This document shows, one piece after another, positions 45,481-55,588 of a stretch of DNA of 64,000 nt. Position numbers and translations under genes: made by a program. Source of the DNA: RGIG4140 sp045635565 (lineage in GTDB: Bacteria; Pseudomonadota; Alphaproteobacteria; CAAHEQ01; UBA3637). The notes under the pieces are model-generated. The model was not told where the DNA came from and searched no databases. It worked only from the letters and a program-made list of their open reading frames with translations. The DNA lies in contig JAZTVX010000021.1 in assembly GCA_045635565.1 (NCBI GenBank), positions 39,307 to 103,306 on the forward strand, in the 5' to 3' direction. Position 1 is the stretch's first letter. Each line of letters begins with the position of its first letter.

Positions 45481-45576
45481 AATGAATCCTTTCAACTTAA
45501 AAGATAAGCTGTTTATACAACAAGAATTTGAAAAAAGCAACCGATTTTATCAAAATATATTCGTATGTCGTATGTA

Positions 45577-46848
45577 TTATTTGTGTAATAAAACCTGTTT
45601 TTGAAAATCCAATCCTCGTTCTTCAAAATTCTTATACAGATTGTAACTCGGCGATGCCGGTGATAATAAAACCAACCCATCTATGGGTGTAACTTGATAA
45701 GCCTTCCTAACAGCATCAGACATTGTTTGAACCAGATATGAATTAAATCCATTCATGCTGGCTATTTTATGTATTTTAATACCTGTTTCCGGTAATGCAA
45801 TTAAATGAACACGTTGTTTTATCGGTTGCAAAGCAGTAATCAACGAATCAAAATTTTGTCCTCTGTCTAATCCGCCGACAATCAATGTTATAGCCTGCCC
45901 CTTATCAAATGCATGAATGGCTGCAACCGCTGTTTCAGGTGTTGTTGAGATGCTGTCATCAACAAATGTCAATCCGTTAAAACAACCAATATTCTGCAGG
46001 CGATGCGGTAAACTTTGAAAACCAGAAAAGGCCTGTTGAACACAGGATAAATCTATTCCCAACTGATGTGCCACACTTAAAACGGCACAGGCATTTTCAG
46101 CGTTATGGTATCCGATTAAATTTAAGTAATCCCGTTTTATCAATTGGGTTTCTCCTCGACAAAACCAACCGTTATTCAAATGAAAGGTTTCTGGCGTATT
46201 AAAAAAAAATGCTTTAGGCATAAAATGTTTCATTTTTTGTATTTGTTCGCAGGAACCGTTAATATATGATTGTTTTGCTTGACAAATCATATGACATTTA
46301 TCCATGTAATATTGATTATGTGAACCATGCCATTGTAAATGTTCGGGAAATAAATTTGTCATAATGGCAATATCACACGAGCCGATAAAATCAGCACATT
46401 GATAACTGGAAAGTTCCGCAACTACAAAATCATGTTCCTCTTGCATCAATAAATCAAGCAAACAAACACCTATATTCCCACCAAGTGCCACATCTTTTCC
46501 AGCTGTTTTTAACAGATAATATATCAAACTGGAAGTTGTGCTTTTCCCTTTCGTTCCTGTAACAGAAACAACAAATGTATTCAAACTTTTATTTGACATA
46601 TATAATGCAGAACACGAAGTAAAAACAGTGCTGTTTCTTTGTGCTTCTATAATCTCTTTACGATATAAACTAACTCCCGGAGATTTAACTACAATATCAC
46701 ATTCGTGTAACATTGATAAATTATATTCATCAATTAACAAAATATCTTTTGGCTGAGCAAAGTGCATGATGGCACGATGAGCGGATTTACCTTCTCTGCC
46801 ATACCCCCATATACCAACTTTTTTATTTGTTAAATCTTTCCATAACAT
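45577..46848 (-). CDS. murD2: MurD2-type UDP-MurNAc-L-alanine ligase (L-glutamate adding)
   Basis: 423-residue Mur ligase. GIWGYGREGKSAHRAI is the N-terminal nucleotide-like fold, VTGTKGKSTTSSLIYYLL the ATP loop, LGGNIGVCLLDLL and AELSSYQ the central domain, and IGYHNAENACAVL the domain 3 entry. It resembles MurD but partners with a MurL-like gene that overlaps it by 26 bases. In Xanthomonas, MurD2 adds L-Glu, and MurL then epimerises it to D-Glu. I infer the same here from context; a plain MurD cannot be excluded from sequence alone. Confidence 0.8.
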   Translation of the reverse strand: MLWKDLTNKKVGIWGYGREGKSAHRAIMHFAQPKDILLIDEYNLSMLHECDIVVKSPGVSLYRKEIIEAQRNSTVFTSCSALYMSNKSLNTFVVSVTGTKGKSTTSSLIYYLLKTAGKDVALGGNIGVCLLDLLMQEEHDFVVAELSSYQCADFIGSCDIAIMTNLFPEHLQWHGSHNQYYMDKCHMICQAKQSYINGSCEQIQKMKHFMPKAFFFNTPETFHLNNGWFCRGETQLIKRDYLNLIGYHNAENACAVLSVAHQLGIDLSCVQQAFSGFQSLPHRLQNIGCFNGLTFVDDSISTTPETAVAAIHAFDKGQAITLIVGGLDRGQNFDSLITALQPIKQRVHLIALPETGIKIHKIASMNGFNSYLVQTMSDAVRKAYQVTPIDGLVLLSPASPSYNLYKNFEERGLDFQKQVLLHK

Positions 46849-48154
46849 ATGATTGTATTTCCTCCGGTATTAAGTGATGACTATCCGGTGTCAGTAATTT
46901 CTGATAACTATTATCAGAAACCGACGATATTTGAGAAGCCAATCGGATAATCACTTTATCATTTTTCCAGTGTTCATGATGTGCTAATAAATCAAATGCA
47001 ATACGTGATTCCTCTATTTCACCGACACATTCAAACGGTTTATGACCTTTCAATCCTAAAAGTTCTTCAAAACCATCCAGTTGTGTTTCATCATCTAATA
47101 AATTTTTACCAATGCACCGAACAAGCTTTTCTTTATCCATAAAAGGTGCTAAAATTAAAAAAACAAACCGACATTTATCACAATGGCCACACCACCTGTC
47201 AATTCGGGTCTTTTCATCTAATTTAAAAGCACGATTACAGCTGGTAAAAACATCAAAAAAAGCCGAACAGCGTTGACTAAATAAACGGGCAATATGAAAC
47301 TCACTTAACGGTCTTAATAAAGAAAAATACCGAAATTCAGGTGTAACTAAAGACGTTAACTTATAAAACATTTGTTCAAATGCAAAAGATTTGCTAAATT
47401 GATGATTTATCGGCAGTTTATCTTGCATCATATTACCACTGTTAGCCGAACGTTCACATGATAATGCTATGAATCGATAATCATAAATAATACCACATGC
47501 CCATAATAAAAAAGCCAACATACCGGTAATTGGCACGTGCCCGTTCAAAACCTGTCCTGTTTCGTTTAATTCAATTAAATGAGGTGCAATTTCCCGTTTT
47601 AATACTAAATGAGACAACCCACTAACTGATACACATTCACAAATAGCCCGTGGATTTCCAACAGACACAGCCATACAAGGGTATTGTATATCCTTGATTA
47701 TTTCCATAGATACACAAGAATCTTTTCCACCACCAACAGGAATTAAAAATCTTGCCGTTAACGATAACTTTTCCTTCCGAATAGGTTTATCCGAAAATGG
47801 AAAATTGATTTTTCCTTGTAAATTAAGTTGATTACGAATAGCAAATTCGCCCAATCCCTCTAAATAAAAACGATTAAAAAAACCGGCTTCATCAACAGAT
47901 AAGCAACCACTTTCAACATGTAATTTTTCTGGACAAAAAGCCTTAAAATAACTAATACCAAAAGCGATATGCGTCAAAAAGAAAATATGTTGTAAAACAT
48001 TTTTTCGAGTATTCGATAAGGCAGGAACATTTGGAAAAACAATCCGTTCTGTGAAAAAATGTTTATCCGTTTTATCTAAAACTTCATAATTTAGTGTCAA
48101 TACACCCGTTTTATCATCAAAATGATATGATTTATAATAAAAAGCCTTGCACAA
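46823..48154 (-). CDS. murL: MurL-type UDP-MurNAc-L-Ala-L-Glu epimerase
   Basis: 443 residues. IPVGGGKDSCVSMEII is a PP-loop-like ATP motif; CERSANSGNMMQDKLPINHQ, SKSFAFEQMF and WCGHCDKCRFVFLIL are typical of the MurL family. MurL epimerises the terminal L-Glu of UDP-MurNAc-L-Ala-L-Glu in an ATP-dependent step, replacing glutamate racemase MurI. The end overlaps the murD2 start by 26 bases, so both are co-expressed. No MurI is in the window, which says little about the genome. Confidence 0.85.
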   Translation of the reverse strand: MCKAFYYKSYHFDDKTGVLTLNYEVLDKTDKHFFTERIVFPNVPALSNTRKNVLQHIFFLTHIAFGISYFKAFCPEKLHVESGCLSVDEAGFFNRFYLEGLGEFAIRNQLNLQGKINFPFSDKPIRKEKLSLTARFLIPVGGGKDSCVSMEIIKDIQYPCMAVSVGNPRAICECVSVSGLSHLVLKREIAPHLIELNETGQVLNGHVPITGMLAFLLWACGIIYDYRFIALSCERSANSGNMMQDKLPINHQFSKSFAFEQMFYKLTSLVTPEFRYFSLLRPLSEFHIARLFSQRCSAFFDVFTSCNRAFKLDEKTRIDRWCGHCDKCRFVFLILAPFMDKEKLVRCIGKNLLDDETQLDGFEELLGLKGHKPFECVGEIEESRIAFDLLAHHEHWKNDKVIIRLASQISSVSDNSYQKLLTPDSHHLIPEEIQSYVMERFNK

Positions 48155-48241
48155 AATATTTTTTCCTTTTAGAATACAGTCAATCTTTATTTTGCTTAAC
48201 TATATACTCAATTATTGATAGAATGTAAAGGATTATTTATC

Positions 48242-48916
48242 ATGATAAAATTAAAACGGTCACAATTGGCACGCTTCGTTTTTGTTTTGATGTTTTTAGG
48301 CTTTTTTGCCTTGGTTTATATGGCATATAAAGACTTTTCATTAACTCCGGCCGAACGATTTGAATATGCACAACAAGCTGAGAAAAAAGGTCAATTTTCT
48401 ATGGCTGAAAGATATTATATTTCCGCCGCCGGTTCCTCGGATAAGGACGTATCAAAAGTTGCCGCATACTATTTGGGTCTCCTTTATAAAAGGGGAGAAA
48501 AAAATTTCCCGATTAACGGGAAACGGGCAGAAATGTATTTAGAACAGGCTTCTTTGGAAAACCTGCCACAGGCACAATATGAATTGGCATTGATGTATGA
48601 TGTCGGTGATAAAATTCCCGAAAATAGAGAACGAGCCGTTCATTGGATGAACTTATCAGCAAAACAAGGATATACTGATGCTTTATACAGTTTAGGTGTT
48701 TGGATTGAACGGGGATATTTAGGCAAACCGGATATGTCCAAAGTTGTAGTTCTTTATGAAAAAGCCGCACAACAAAATCATATCTACGCCATAACGAGTT
48801 TAATTGCCCTTTATTCGGGCGGATTTAGTGAGTTTCCACGTGATACCGAAAAAGCAACTCTTTGGATGAACAAATTAGTTGAATTAAATCAAAAAAATAA
48901 CAATATAAAAAGATAA
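48242..48916 (+). CDS. Sel1-like repeat protein with N-terminal membrane anchor
   Basis: 224 residues from the ATG at 48242 (AAAGGATT upstream); a TTG at 48215 is less likely. One membrane helix (FVFVLMFLGFFALVYMAY) is followed by tandem Sel1/TPR-like repeats: AERYYISAAGSSDKDVSKVA, AEMYLEQASLENLPQAQYEL, AVHWMNLSAKQGYTDALYSL and KVVVLYEKAAQQNHIYAI. Such proteins usually scaffold protein contacts; the repeats would lie in the periplasm. It is 17 bases upstream of pepN, suggesting co-transcription. Confidence 0.85.
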   Translation: MIKLKRSQLARFVFVLMFLGFFALVYMAYKDFSLTPAERFEYAQQAEKKGQFSMAERYYISAAGSSDKDVSKVAAYYLGLLYKRGEKNFPINGKRAEMYLEQASLENLPQAQYELALMYDVGDKIPENRERAVHWMNLSAKQGYTDALYSLGVWIERGYLGKPDMSKVVVLYEKAAQQNHIYAITSLIALYSGGFSEFPRDTEKATLWMNKLVELNQKNNNIKR

Positions 48917-48933
48917 ACTGAAAAGAGGATAAA

Positions 48934-51453
48934 ATGGTTTTAAAATATCGTAAAGATTATATTGCTCCACATTATAAATTACCACTCACGGAACTGGATT
49001 TTACCTTAGATGCGACACAAACAATTGTTCGTTCAAAATTGCATTTTAAGCAAGTAGATTGTTCAAAACCGCTTATTTTAGACGGTCAACATATGACACT
49101 CAAATCCATCCAAATAGACGGACGGATTTTGGATAATAGTGAATATGCTTTAACAGATAACTCTTTAACCTTGAATCCGGAACAAAATGACTTTGTTTTA
49201 GAAACAGAAGTTGAAATCAATCCACAGGAAAATACCCGTTTAATGGGATTGTACGTTTCTAACGGTATTTTTTGTACACAATGTGAGCCGGAAGGTTTCC
49301 GTAATATTACCTATTATCCGGATCATTCCGATGTACCGAGCAAATTTATCGTCACCATTCGGGCCGACCGAACAAAATTTCCCGTTTTATTATCAAATGG
49401 CAACATGATAAAAGATGAAGGAAATGTTGTTGTTTTTGAAGATCCTTACAACAAACCATGTTATTTGTTTGCTTTAGTTGCCGGTGATTTATCCAGTATT
49501 GAAGATACATTTATCACGATGTCAAAAAAGAAAGTTAATTTAAATTTGTATTGTGAAAAAGGAAAAAAAGACCGATTAACATTTGCTATGGATGCATTGA
49601 AACGTGCAATGAAATGGGACGAACAAGTCTTTGGATTAGAATACGACTTAAACCGTTTCAGCATCGTTGCCGTTCCTCATTTTAATGCCGGAGCCATGGA
49701 AAACAAATCACTGAATATTTTTAATGATGCGGCATTATTGGCTTCACCTGATACGGCAACTGATGCCACATACGAATATATTGATCATGTCATTGCTCAC
49801 GAATATTTCCACAATTATAGTGGGGATCGGGTTACTTTGCGAAGTTGGTTTGATTTATCGTTAAAAGAGGGATTTACTGTTTTCCGTGATTCAGAATATG
49901 GGTATGACACCTTTTCCCGTTCGGTTAGTCGTATTGATGATGTTGCAACGTTGCGTGCGTACCAATTCCCAGAGGATGATGGTCCCCTTGCCCACCCTGT
50001 TCGACCAGACTCGTATCATGAAATTGATAATTTCTACACAACGACAATTTATGAAAAAGGGGCAGAAGTTATTCGTATGCAACAAGCCATTGTCGGTAAA
50101 TCAGCCTTCATGAAAGGTTGTCAAATCTACTTTACCCGACATGATGGTCAAGCCGTAACGATTGATGATTTTGTAAAAGCCATTGAAGATGGTTCCGGAC
50201 AAGATTTAACCCAATTCAAACAATGGTATAGCGTTGCCGGTCGTCCAAGTGTTAAAGTCAAGACAGATTTTGTGGATGGAACATATGTTGTCACACTAAA
50301 ACAAACGCATAAAACATGCAAAAAACCGTTTGTTATTCCGTTAAATTACGGTCTTGTTGGAAAAGACGGTCGTGATTTAAAAACGGGAACATTTATTTTG
50401 AGTAAAAAAGAACAACATTTTACATTCAAAGGATTGCCATATGAACCGGTTTTATCTATCAACCGTTTCTTTACTTCCCCGATTGATTTGGAAATAAAAT
50501 ACACACAAGATGATCGGTTACATTTGATGAAACATGACTCTGATTTATTCAACAGATATGATGTCGGTCATCAATATGCCCTTGAACGCATGGTAAAAAT
50601 GATTATCAAGGAGGCAAAACGACCTGATATGAAGGTTATTGATGCGTTAGGCAGTTATTTATCACAAAAAAATCTGGATAAAGCATTCATTGCCCGAGCC
50701 ATTGTGTTACCGACAGAAGAAGAATTATTTGAAAAATTACAAGCCGTTTCCATTGATGAAATCAAACGCATACGTTTGATAATGCGTCAGGCATTTGCTA
50801 AAAAGTTTGAAAAAGAATTGGTCAAGATTTACAAACAGAATCAAATAACCGGACCATATGAACCAACAAACGAAGCCTTTGCCAAACGTGCCATTAAAAA
50901 TGTTGCACTCGGTTACTTAGCATTAACGAAACACAAAGCCCTTGTATTTGACCAATTCGAAAAAGCAAATAATTTAACAGACAGATTATCCGCCTTAAAC
51001 ATTTTAGTTAATAATGATATGCAAGATGCTGAAAAAGCATTGGCATTATTTTACGAAAGATACAAAGACGAAGATTTGGTCTTAAATAAATGGTTTGCCA
51101 TTCAGGCTCGTAACAGTTCTAAAAATGTCTTATCGACTGTTCAAAATCTGATTCATCATGAAAAATTTGACATGAAAAATCCGAATAAGGTACGTGCATT
51201 ATTGGGTTCGTTTAGTGCCAATTTAGGTTCATTCCATTCCCAAGACGGATATGATTTTTTTGCGCAGCAAGTAATGAAAATTGATAAAATCAATCCCCAT
51301 TTAGCAGCACGATTATTTACTGCATTTTCAAAATATCGCAAGTGCAACACAGAAACACAAACCCATGCTCGGACTGTTCTGTCGCACGTTATGGATGATA
51401 CAACTCTTTCTGGAACATCCCGTGAAACGGTTGAACGATTACTTGAATGTTAG
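48934..51453 (+). CDS. pepN: Aminopeptidase N (M1 family)
   Basis: 839 residues. The exopeptidase motif GAMEN is at about residue 252 (AGAMENKSLNIF) and the zinc motif HExxH is at about 288 (HEYFHNYSG), with the third ligand Glu in LSLKEGFTVF. The C-terminal helical domain with SANLGSFH is complete. Cytosolic broad-specificity removal of N-terminal residues. The gene has AAGAGG before the ATG and is followed by a terminator. Confidence 0.96.
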   Translation: MVLKYRKDYIAPHYKLPLTELDFTLDATQTIVRSKLHFKQVDCSKPLILDGQHMTLKSIQIDGRILDNSEYALTDNSLTLNPEQNDFVLETEVEINPQENTRLMGLYVSNGIFCTQCEPEGFRNITYYPDHSDVPSKFIVTIRADRTKFPVLLSNGNMIKDEGNVVVFEDPYNKPCYLFALVAGDLSSIEDTFITMSKKKVNLNLYCEKGKKDRLTFAMDALKRAMKWDEQVFGLEYDLNRFSIVAVPHFNAGAMENKSLNIFNDAALLASPDTATDATYEYIDHVIAHEYFHNYSGDRVTLRSWFDLSLKEGFTVFRDSEYGYDTFSRSVSRIDDVATLRAYQFPEDDGPLAHPVRPDSYHEIDNFYTTTIYEKGAEVIRMQQAIVGKSAFMKGCQIYFTRHDGQAVTIDDFVKAIEDGSGQDLTQFKQWYSVAGRPSVKVKTDFVDGTYVVTLKQTHKTCKKPFVIPLNYGLVGKDGRDLKTGTFILSKKEQHFTFKGLPYEPVLSINRFFTSPIDLEIKYTQDDRLHLMKHDSDLFNRYDVGHQYALERMVKMIIKEAKRPDMKVIDALGSYLSQKNLDKAFIARAIVLPTEEELFEKLQAVSIDEIKRIRLIMRQAFAKKFEKELVKIYKQNQITGPYEPTNEAFAKRAIKNVALGYLALTKHKALVFDQFEKANNLTDRLSALNILVNNDMQDAEKALALFYERYKDEDLVLNKWFAIQARNSSKNVLSTVQNLIHHEKFDMKNPNKVRALLGSFSANLGSFHSQDGYDFFAQQVMKIDKINPHLAARLFTAFSKYRKCNTETQTHARTVLSHVMDDTTLSGTSRETVERLLEC

Positions 51454-51479
51454 AATAATTATTTCAATATGCGAAAAAA

Positions 51480-51509
51480 AATCTCATTGTTTTTGCAATG
51501 GGATTTTTT
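51480..51509 (+). terminator. Terminator of pepN
   Basis: AATCTCATTG / CAATGGGATT with one G-T pair, a six-base loop and a T run after it. Confidence 0.75.
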
Positions 51510-51576
51510 CTTGGCATGTTTAGTCATTTGTTAAAATCCTCACCCGAACAAATAAGTTTTCCTGTCTTTATCTTAT

Positions 51577-51619
51577 AAAAAGGTCTTGAAAATCGTTTTC
51601 ACAATCTTCAAGACCTTTT
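51577..51619 (-). terminator. Terminator of the autotransporter gene
   Basis: AAAAGGTCTTGAA / TTCAAGACCTTTT forms a 13-bp stem with a longer loop, just downstream of the stop at 51666 on the minus strand. Confidence 0.75.
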
Positions 51620-51665
51620 GTTTCAATCATTGATTTGATTGAGTATTTTCAACAAAGGGATATTA

Positions 51666-54134
51666 TTAGAAATTATATTTTGCTTTCAGCATACCACCTT
51701 GAGAGCGGTAATCTTGACGGAAAGCACCATTATATTCTAATGTTAAATCCAGATTTTTAATGGAAGCAGTAATCCCTGCCCCAGCTTCAACACCAAACCG
51801 ATGTAAACGTTGACCATCGATTTGATAATTTCCACCACCTAAAACAGCAACATTTGCCTTTGAATTATCAGAAATAATATCATATGTGGCTGCTAAACGA
51901 ACAGAAGGATTCCACTTAATACAGCAGTGTGTGAACGGTTTAGCATATTTAACACCGGCAACTGCTGTCAGAACATCATCTCGTTCCGAACGAATACGTT
52001 GTACACCATCGGAATAAGAATCCGTATCAACTAACAGGTAACGCATACCGACTTCAGGTGTTAAACCATTGGCAAAGTCATAACCTGTCATAATTTGAGC
52101 AGCGTATGAATTGACATCATATTCACTACGTAATGCAATACCCATTGGGGCTTTCTTTTCTTTGTATTTCGCAAAACCATAATTCAAAACAGTATTGATA
52201 TACCATTCAGATGGTTGGTATTCTCCGTATGCAAACACATTGTGTCCGTCAACTGTTAAATCACGACCACTGGAATCGGCATCCGTATCTGTATAACCAT
52301 ATCCGAGACCGATTGTAACGGACGGAGATACTTGATAATCAGCCCCGACAGCCAAACCACGAGAATTAGCACTAAATCCATCGTTTGATGTTGTTATGTC
52401 TCGTTTTGAGTGGTTGTATATGCCTTGAGCCCAAACGCCTGTTCCTTTGGAAATATCCCCCCCATTTGTACCTGTTACGGCAGATGTTCCCATGCGTGTT
52501 CCGGCAATACCGGCAAACATGTTAGTCAAATTCTGTGACAATCCAAGCGTATATTGAGATGTTGAAGGAGCAACATCTTTTGTACCTTGAATAGCCTTTG
52601 AAGGATTACCTGATTGTAATTCATTAGACAATGCAGCAGCCAATTCGTTTCCTTGTTCAGAACCTGCACCATTAACCGCAATCAAAGACAATAATGCCGT
52701 TGTATCTTGTACGGAAGCACCTGTTTCTTCGGCAATTTGATTTTCTGATTTTTTGGAGGCTTCAATATTCCCGTCAACTTGCTTAAATGAATACAAACCA
52801 TTGTCTTCAATTTTGAAAGTACCGGCAATTGTATCTGCTGTAATGAAGTTGTATGATTTTTCTTCAACACCGCTATCAACAATCAATTTGAGGGCAGAAT
52901 CACCGATTGTAACATTTGTAGCATCGATTTTAGTTGTATCATCTAAAGCAGTAACCAATGTTGAACCGTCTTTAAATGTGACATTACCACCGGTAACTTT
53001 ACCATTTAATGTTAATTCACCGGAAACTTCCATTTCATCAGCAGAAACTGTACCAATATTTGTAATTGTACCACCATTAACCGTTAATTTTTCAATACGT
53101 GCTTCTGCATTGCTATCACTGACATTGATTTCACCGTTATTCATAACTAAATTATTTAATGCGATTTGGGTACTTGTATCAGAATCTTCAATGGCTGCAA
53201 CATTCCATTTTGCACCATCATTAAGTGTAACAACGGCTTGTGTAACTTTTAAATAATCATCAGTCGGACGAACATTACCCCACGTCATTGTTGTATTTCC
53301 ATTCCAATATGAATCAGCCCCATTCAAATTAACATTGATATGCGCATCAATCGGACTACCCGATGTCTTTTTATCATAGTTAAAATCAATATTACCGTTC
53401 ATTTTAAGAGTTTTATCTGCATCGCCTTCGGCTGTGTTAATAGCAATTGTAGCACCACCACGACCCAAAATGGCATTTTTAGCATTTAATGTTGTATTAC
53501 CGGATAAACGAACAACACCTTCAGACATACCAGCAACAGCTGTTACATTAGATGAGATATTGATATTGTCAGCAACTAAAGAAACCTCTGTTGACGGAGA
53601 AACCTTTACCCCATCCGTATTAGCGATAACACCTGTTTGATTTTCAACGTTGATGTCGATTTGTTTAGCGTTTAAAGAAATTTTAGACCCATTTGAATAG
53701 GCATGAACACCATACATATCATCCGTACCTGTAATAGAAATGGTATTGGCATGAACATCTACTTCACCACCTAAATTAGCACGAATACCTCGTTCTGAAC
53801 CACCTGAAATCGTTAAACTGTTTATAGCATCATCGGCACTACCAATAATAATTTTAGAACCTGTATCTTTTGCCCAAACACCATAAGAACCGGCTGTAAC
53901 ATCAATATCAGAACCCGTAAACGTTCCAACGGAACCGGAACCGGAAAAAATACCGGCCGTATCACCGGATATATTTGTATCCGCATATTCTGAATTTGTT
54001 GTTACATCAATGCCGTATGTTGCTGAAACGGCAGGAACGGAAATCACAACTGCCAAATTAAATAAAGCACATTTAATTAAGATGCTTCTGTATTTTTTTG
54101 ACAATTCTGTTATTGCTGTATGTGAATAACGCAT
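51666..54134 (-). CDS. Autotransporter adhesin (type V secretion)
   Basis: 822 residues with an extended signal peptide (CALFNLAVVISVPAVSA). The passenger (about 40-470) has Gly/Asn/Ile/Ser-rich short repeats of a beta-helix (INSLTISGGSERGIRANLGG; ISITGTDDMYGVHAYSNGS). A helical linker leads to an autotransporter beta-barrel (about 545-822), with GTGVWAQGIYNHSKRD, SVTIGLGYGYTDTDAD and a terminal Phe (KAKYNF). No protease triad or RGD motif is obvious. Likely surface adhesion; ligand unknown. It lies apart from operons, with its own terminator. Confidence 0.9.
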   Translation of the reverse strand: MRYSHTAITELSKKYRSILIKCALFNLAVVISVPAVSATYGIDVTTNSEYADTNISGDTAGIFSGSGSVGTFTGSDIDVTAGSYGVWAKDTGSKIIIGSADDAINSLTISGGSERGIRANLGGEVDVHANTISITGTDDMYGVHAYSNGSKISLNAKQIDINVENQTGVIANTDGVKVSPSTEVSLVADNINISSNVTAVAGMSEGVVRLSGNTTLNAKNAILGRGGATIAINTAEGDADKTLKMNGNIDFNYDKKTSGSPIDAHINVNLNGADSYWNGNTTMTWGNVRPTDDYLKVTQAVVTLNDGAKWNVAAIEDSDTSTQIALNNLVMNNGEINVSDSNAEARIEKLTVNGGTITNIGTVSADEMEVSGELTLNGKVTGGNVTFKDGSTLVTALDDTTKIDATNVTIGDSALKLIVDSGVEEKSYNFITADTIAGTFKIEDNGLYSFKQVDGNIEASKKSENQIAEETGASVQDTTALLSLIAVNGAGSEQGNELAAALSNELQSGNPSKAIQGTKDVAPSTSQYTLGLSQNLTNMFAGIAGTRMGTSAVTGTNGGDISKGTGVWAQGIYNHSKRDITTSNDGFSANSRGLAVGADYQVSPSVTIGLGYGYTDTDADSSGRDLTVDGHNVFAYGEYQPSEWYINTVLNYGFAKYKEKKAPMGIALRSEYDVNSYAAQIMTGYDFANGLTPEVGMRYLLVDTDSYSDGVQRIRSERDDVLTAVAGVKYAKPFTHCCIKWNPSVRLAATYDIISDNSKANVAVLGGGNYQIDGQRLHRFGVEAGAGITASIKNLDLTLEYNGAFRQDYRSQGGMLKAKYNF

Positions 54135-54367
54135 AAAATGCCTCCTTCAAAAAAATTACCTATACAAAAAATGATCTATTTTTTGCTTTCACATTGTATG
54201 TATTGCATACACAAAAGGAAAATTCAAGTAATTTTTGTTCTTTTTTTGAAAAAAATGTATTTTTCATACGACTTATCCAACCAATAAAAAACAAACAAAT
54301 TATTTGACACAAACGATATTTTTTGTTATCTTACACAAAATTACACATATTACGAAGGTTGGATCGT

Positions 54368-55588
54368 ATGAAAACAATTGGCATCTATGCTTACATTGAT
54401 TCAAATTTATCCGTTGTCGGAGGCATTGAGGCTCAAGTATTTCATTTAGCACTAACACTTGAAAAATTAGATTTTAATGTTGTAATTCACTGTTTAAAAT
54501 CAACAAAAACAGGTTTGTCATTTCAAAAACAACATTTTGTTTTTCAAACTGAAGTAAAAAAATTATCTCAGAACATACAAATAATTTCACCTAACACGTG
54601 TTTTGACTTTGATAAAGCGATTCAAGAAAATATTCGCCTTTCAAAACAGGAAAATGAAGATATCATTTTTTCTTTTGATACGCGTGACGGATATATCTCG
54701 TCAATTACAAAATTTGTCAAGGAGGAGTTAAGCATCCCTTTGATAACATTTGTTTATTTTACGACCGAAGAACGTTGGTGGCGAAGTCATTTCATTGAAA
54801 AATCTAAAAACACCTACTATCGAACAACACAAAATGAACAAAACCAATACTTGTTAAATAAAGAAGAAGTTTTACAAAATATATTGCATATTTCTGATTT
54901 AATTATTGTTCCGACGCATTATGTAAAAGGACAAATCATTACAAATACAGGGTTTAAATATGGTGATAAAATCAAAATTTGCTATCATGGTGTTCCTGAA
55001 ACACAAGGCTTTAACACCAAATGGAAAAACATAAGAACATTTTTATATGCTTCACGTATGAGTGTACCAATTTCTTGTGACAAAGGTTTTTTATGGGCAT
55101 TGGAAACCTTTTACAATATGCCTGATACACTATATGTATGTGGTGCTGGTAATTTTCAAAATATAATGCCCGATTTTTCATCATCTAACATTCACTTCAA
55201 CGGTTTGATTTCACAAAAAGAATTATTCCAGATAATGAAAGATTGTTCTTTTGCTCTTGTACCCTCCATGATGGAAGCCGGTTGTACGTTTGCTGTTGAA
55301 TGTGCATCACACAATTGTTTACCTTTGGCTTTAGACTTTGCCGGCTTAGCAGAAATAATGGAAGCTATCGGATTGGAAGATTATTTATTGTCACCTCAAA
55401 AACACTACTTAACAGATGATTTATTTACCTTTATCCCGAATACTGATAAATTTAATCAAAAGCTCTGCTCAATTGATGAAAAAAAAGTCAACAGTGATTT
55501 AAAAAGAGCACAACAAATTATTGCATCAAAATACACTGTTACCAAAACAACAAATAAACTCCTTCAACTTATTCAGGAGCATCTTTGA
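54368..55588 (+). CDS. Glycosyltransferase, GT-B fold (GT4-like)
   Basis: About 406 residues from the ATG at 54368; the open frame starts earlier at 54323. The N-terminal domain begins with IGIYAYIDSNLSVVGGIEAQ, the Gly-rich acceptor loop of GT4 enzymes. The C-terminal domain has KICYHGVPE, TFLYASRMSVPISCDKGFLW, the LYVCGAGNFQ strand and a nucleotide-sugar motif with two Glu in SMMEAGCTFAVECASHN. It transfers an unknown sugar. Its TGA overlaps the ATG of the next gene, making it first in a four-gene overlapping operon. Confidence 0.8.
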   Translation: MKTIGIYAYIDSNLSVVGGIEAQVFHLALTLEKLDFNVVIHCLKSTKTGLSFQKQHFVFQTEVKKLSQNIQIISPNTCFDFDKAIQENIRLSKQENEDIIFSFDTRDGYISSITKFVKEELSIPLITFVYFTTEERWWRSHFIEKSKNTYYRTTQNEQNQYLLNKEEVLQNILHISDLIIVPTHYVKGQIITNTGFKYGDKIKICYHGVPETQGFNTKWKNIRTFLYASRMSVPISCDKGFLWALETFYNMPDTLYVCGAGNFQNIMPDFSSSNIHFNGLISQKELFQIMKDCSFALVPSMMEAGCTFAVECASHNCLPLALDFAGLAEIMEAIGLEDYLLSPQKHYLTDDLFTFIPNTDKFNQKLCSIDEKKVNSDLKRAQQIIASKYTVTKTTNKLLQLIQEHL

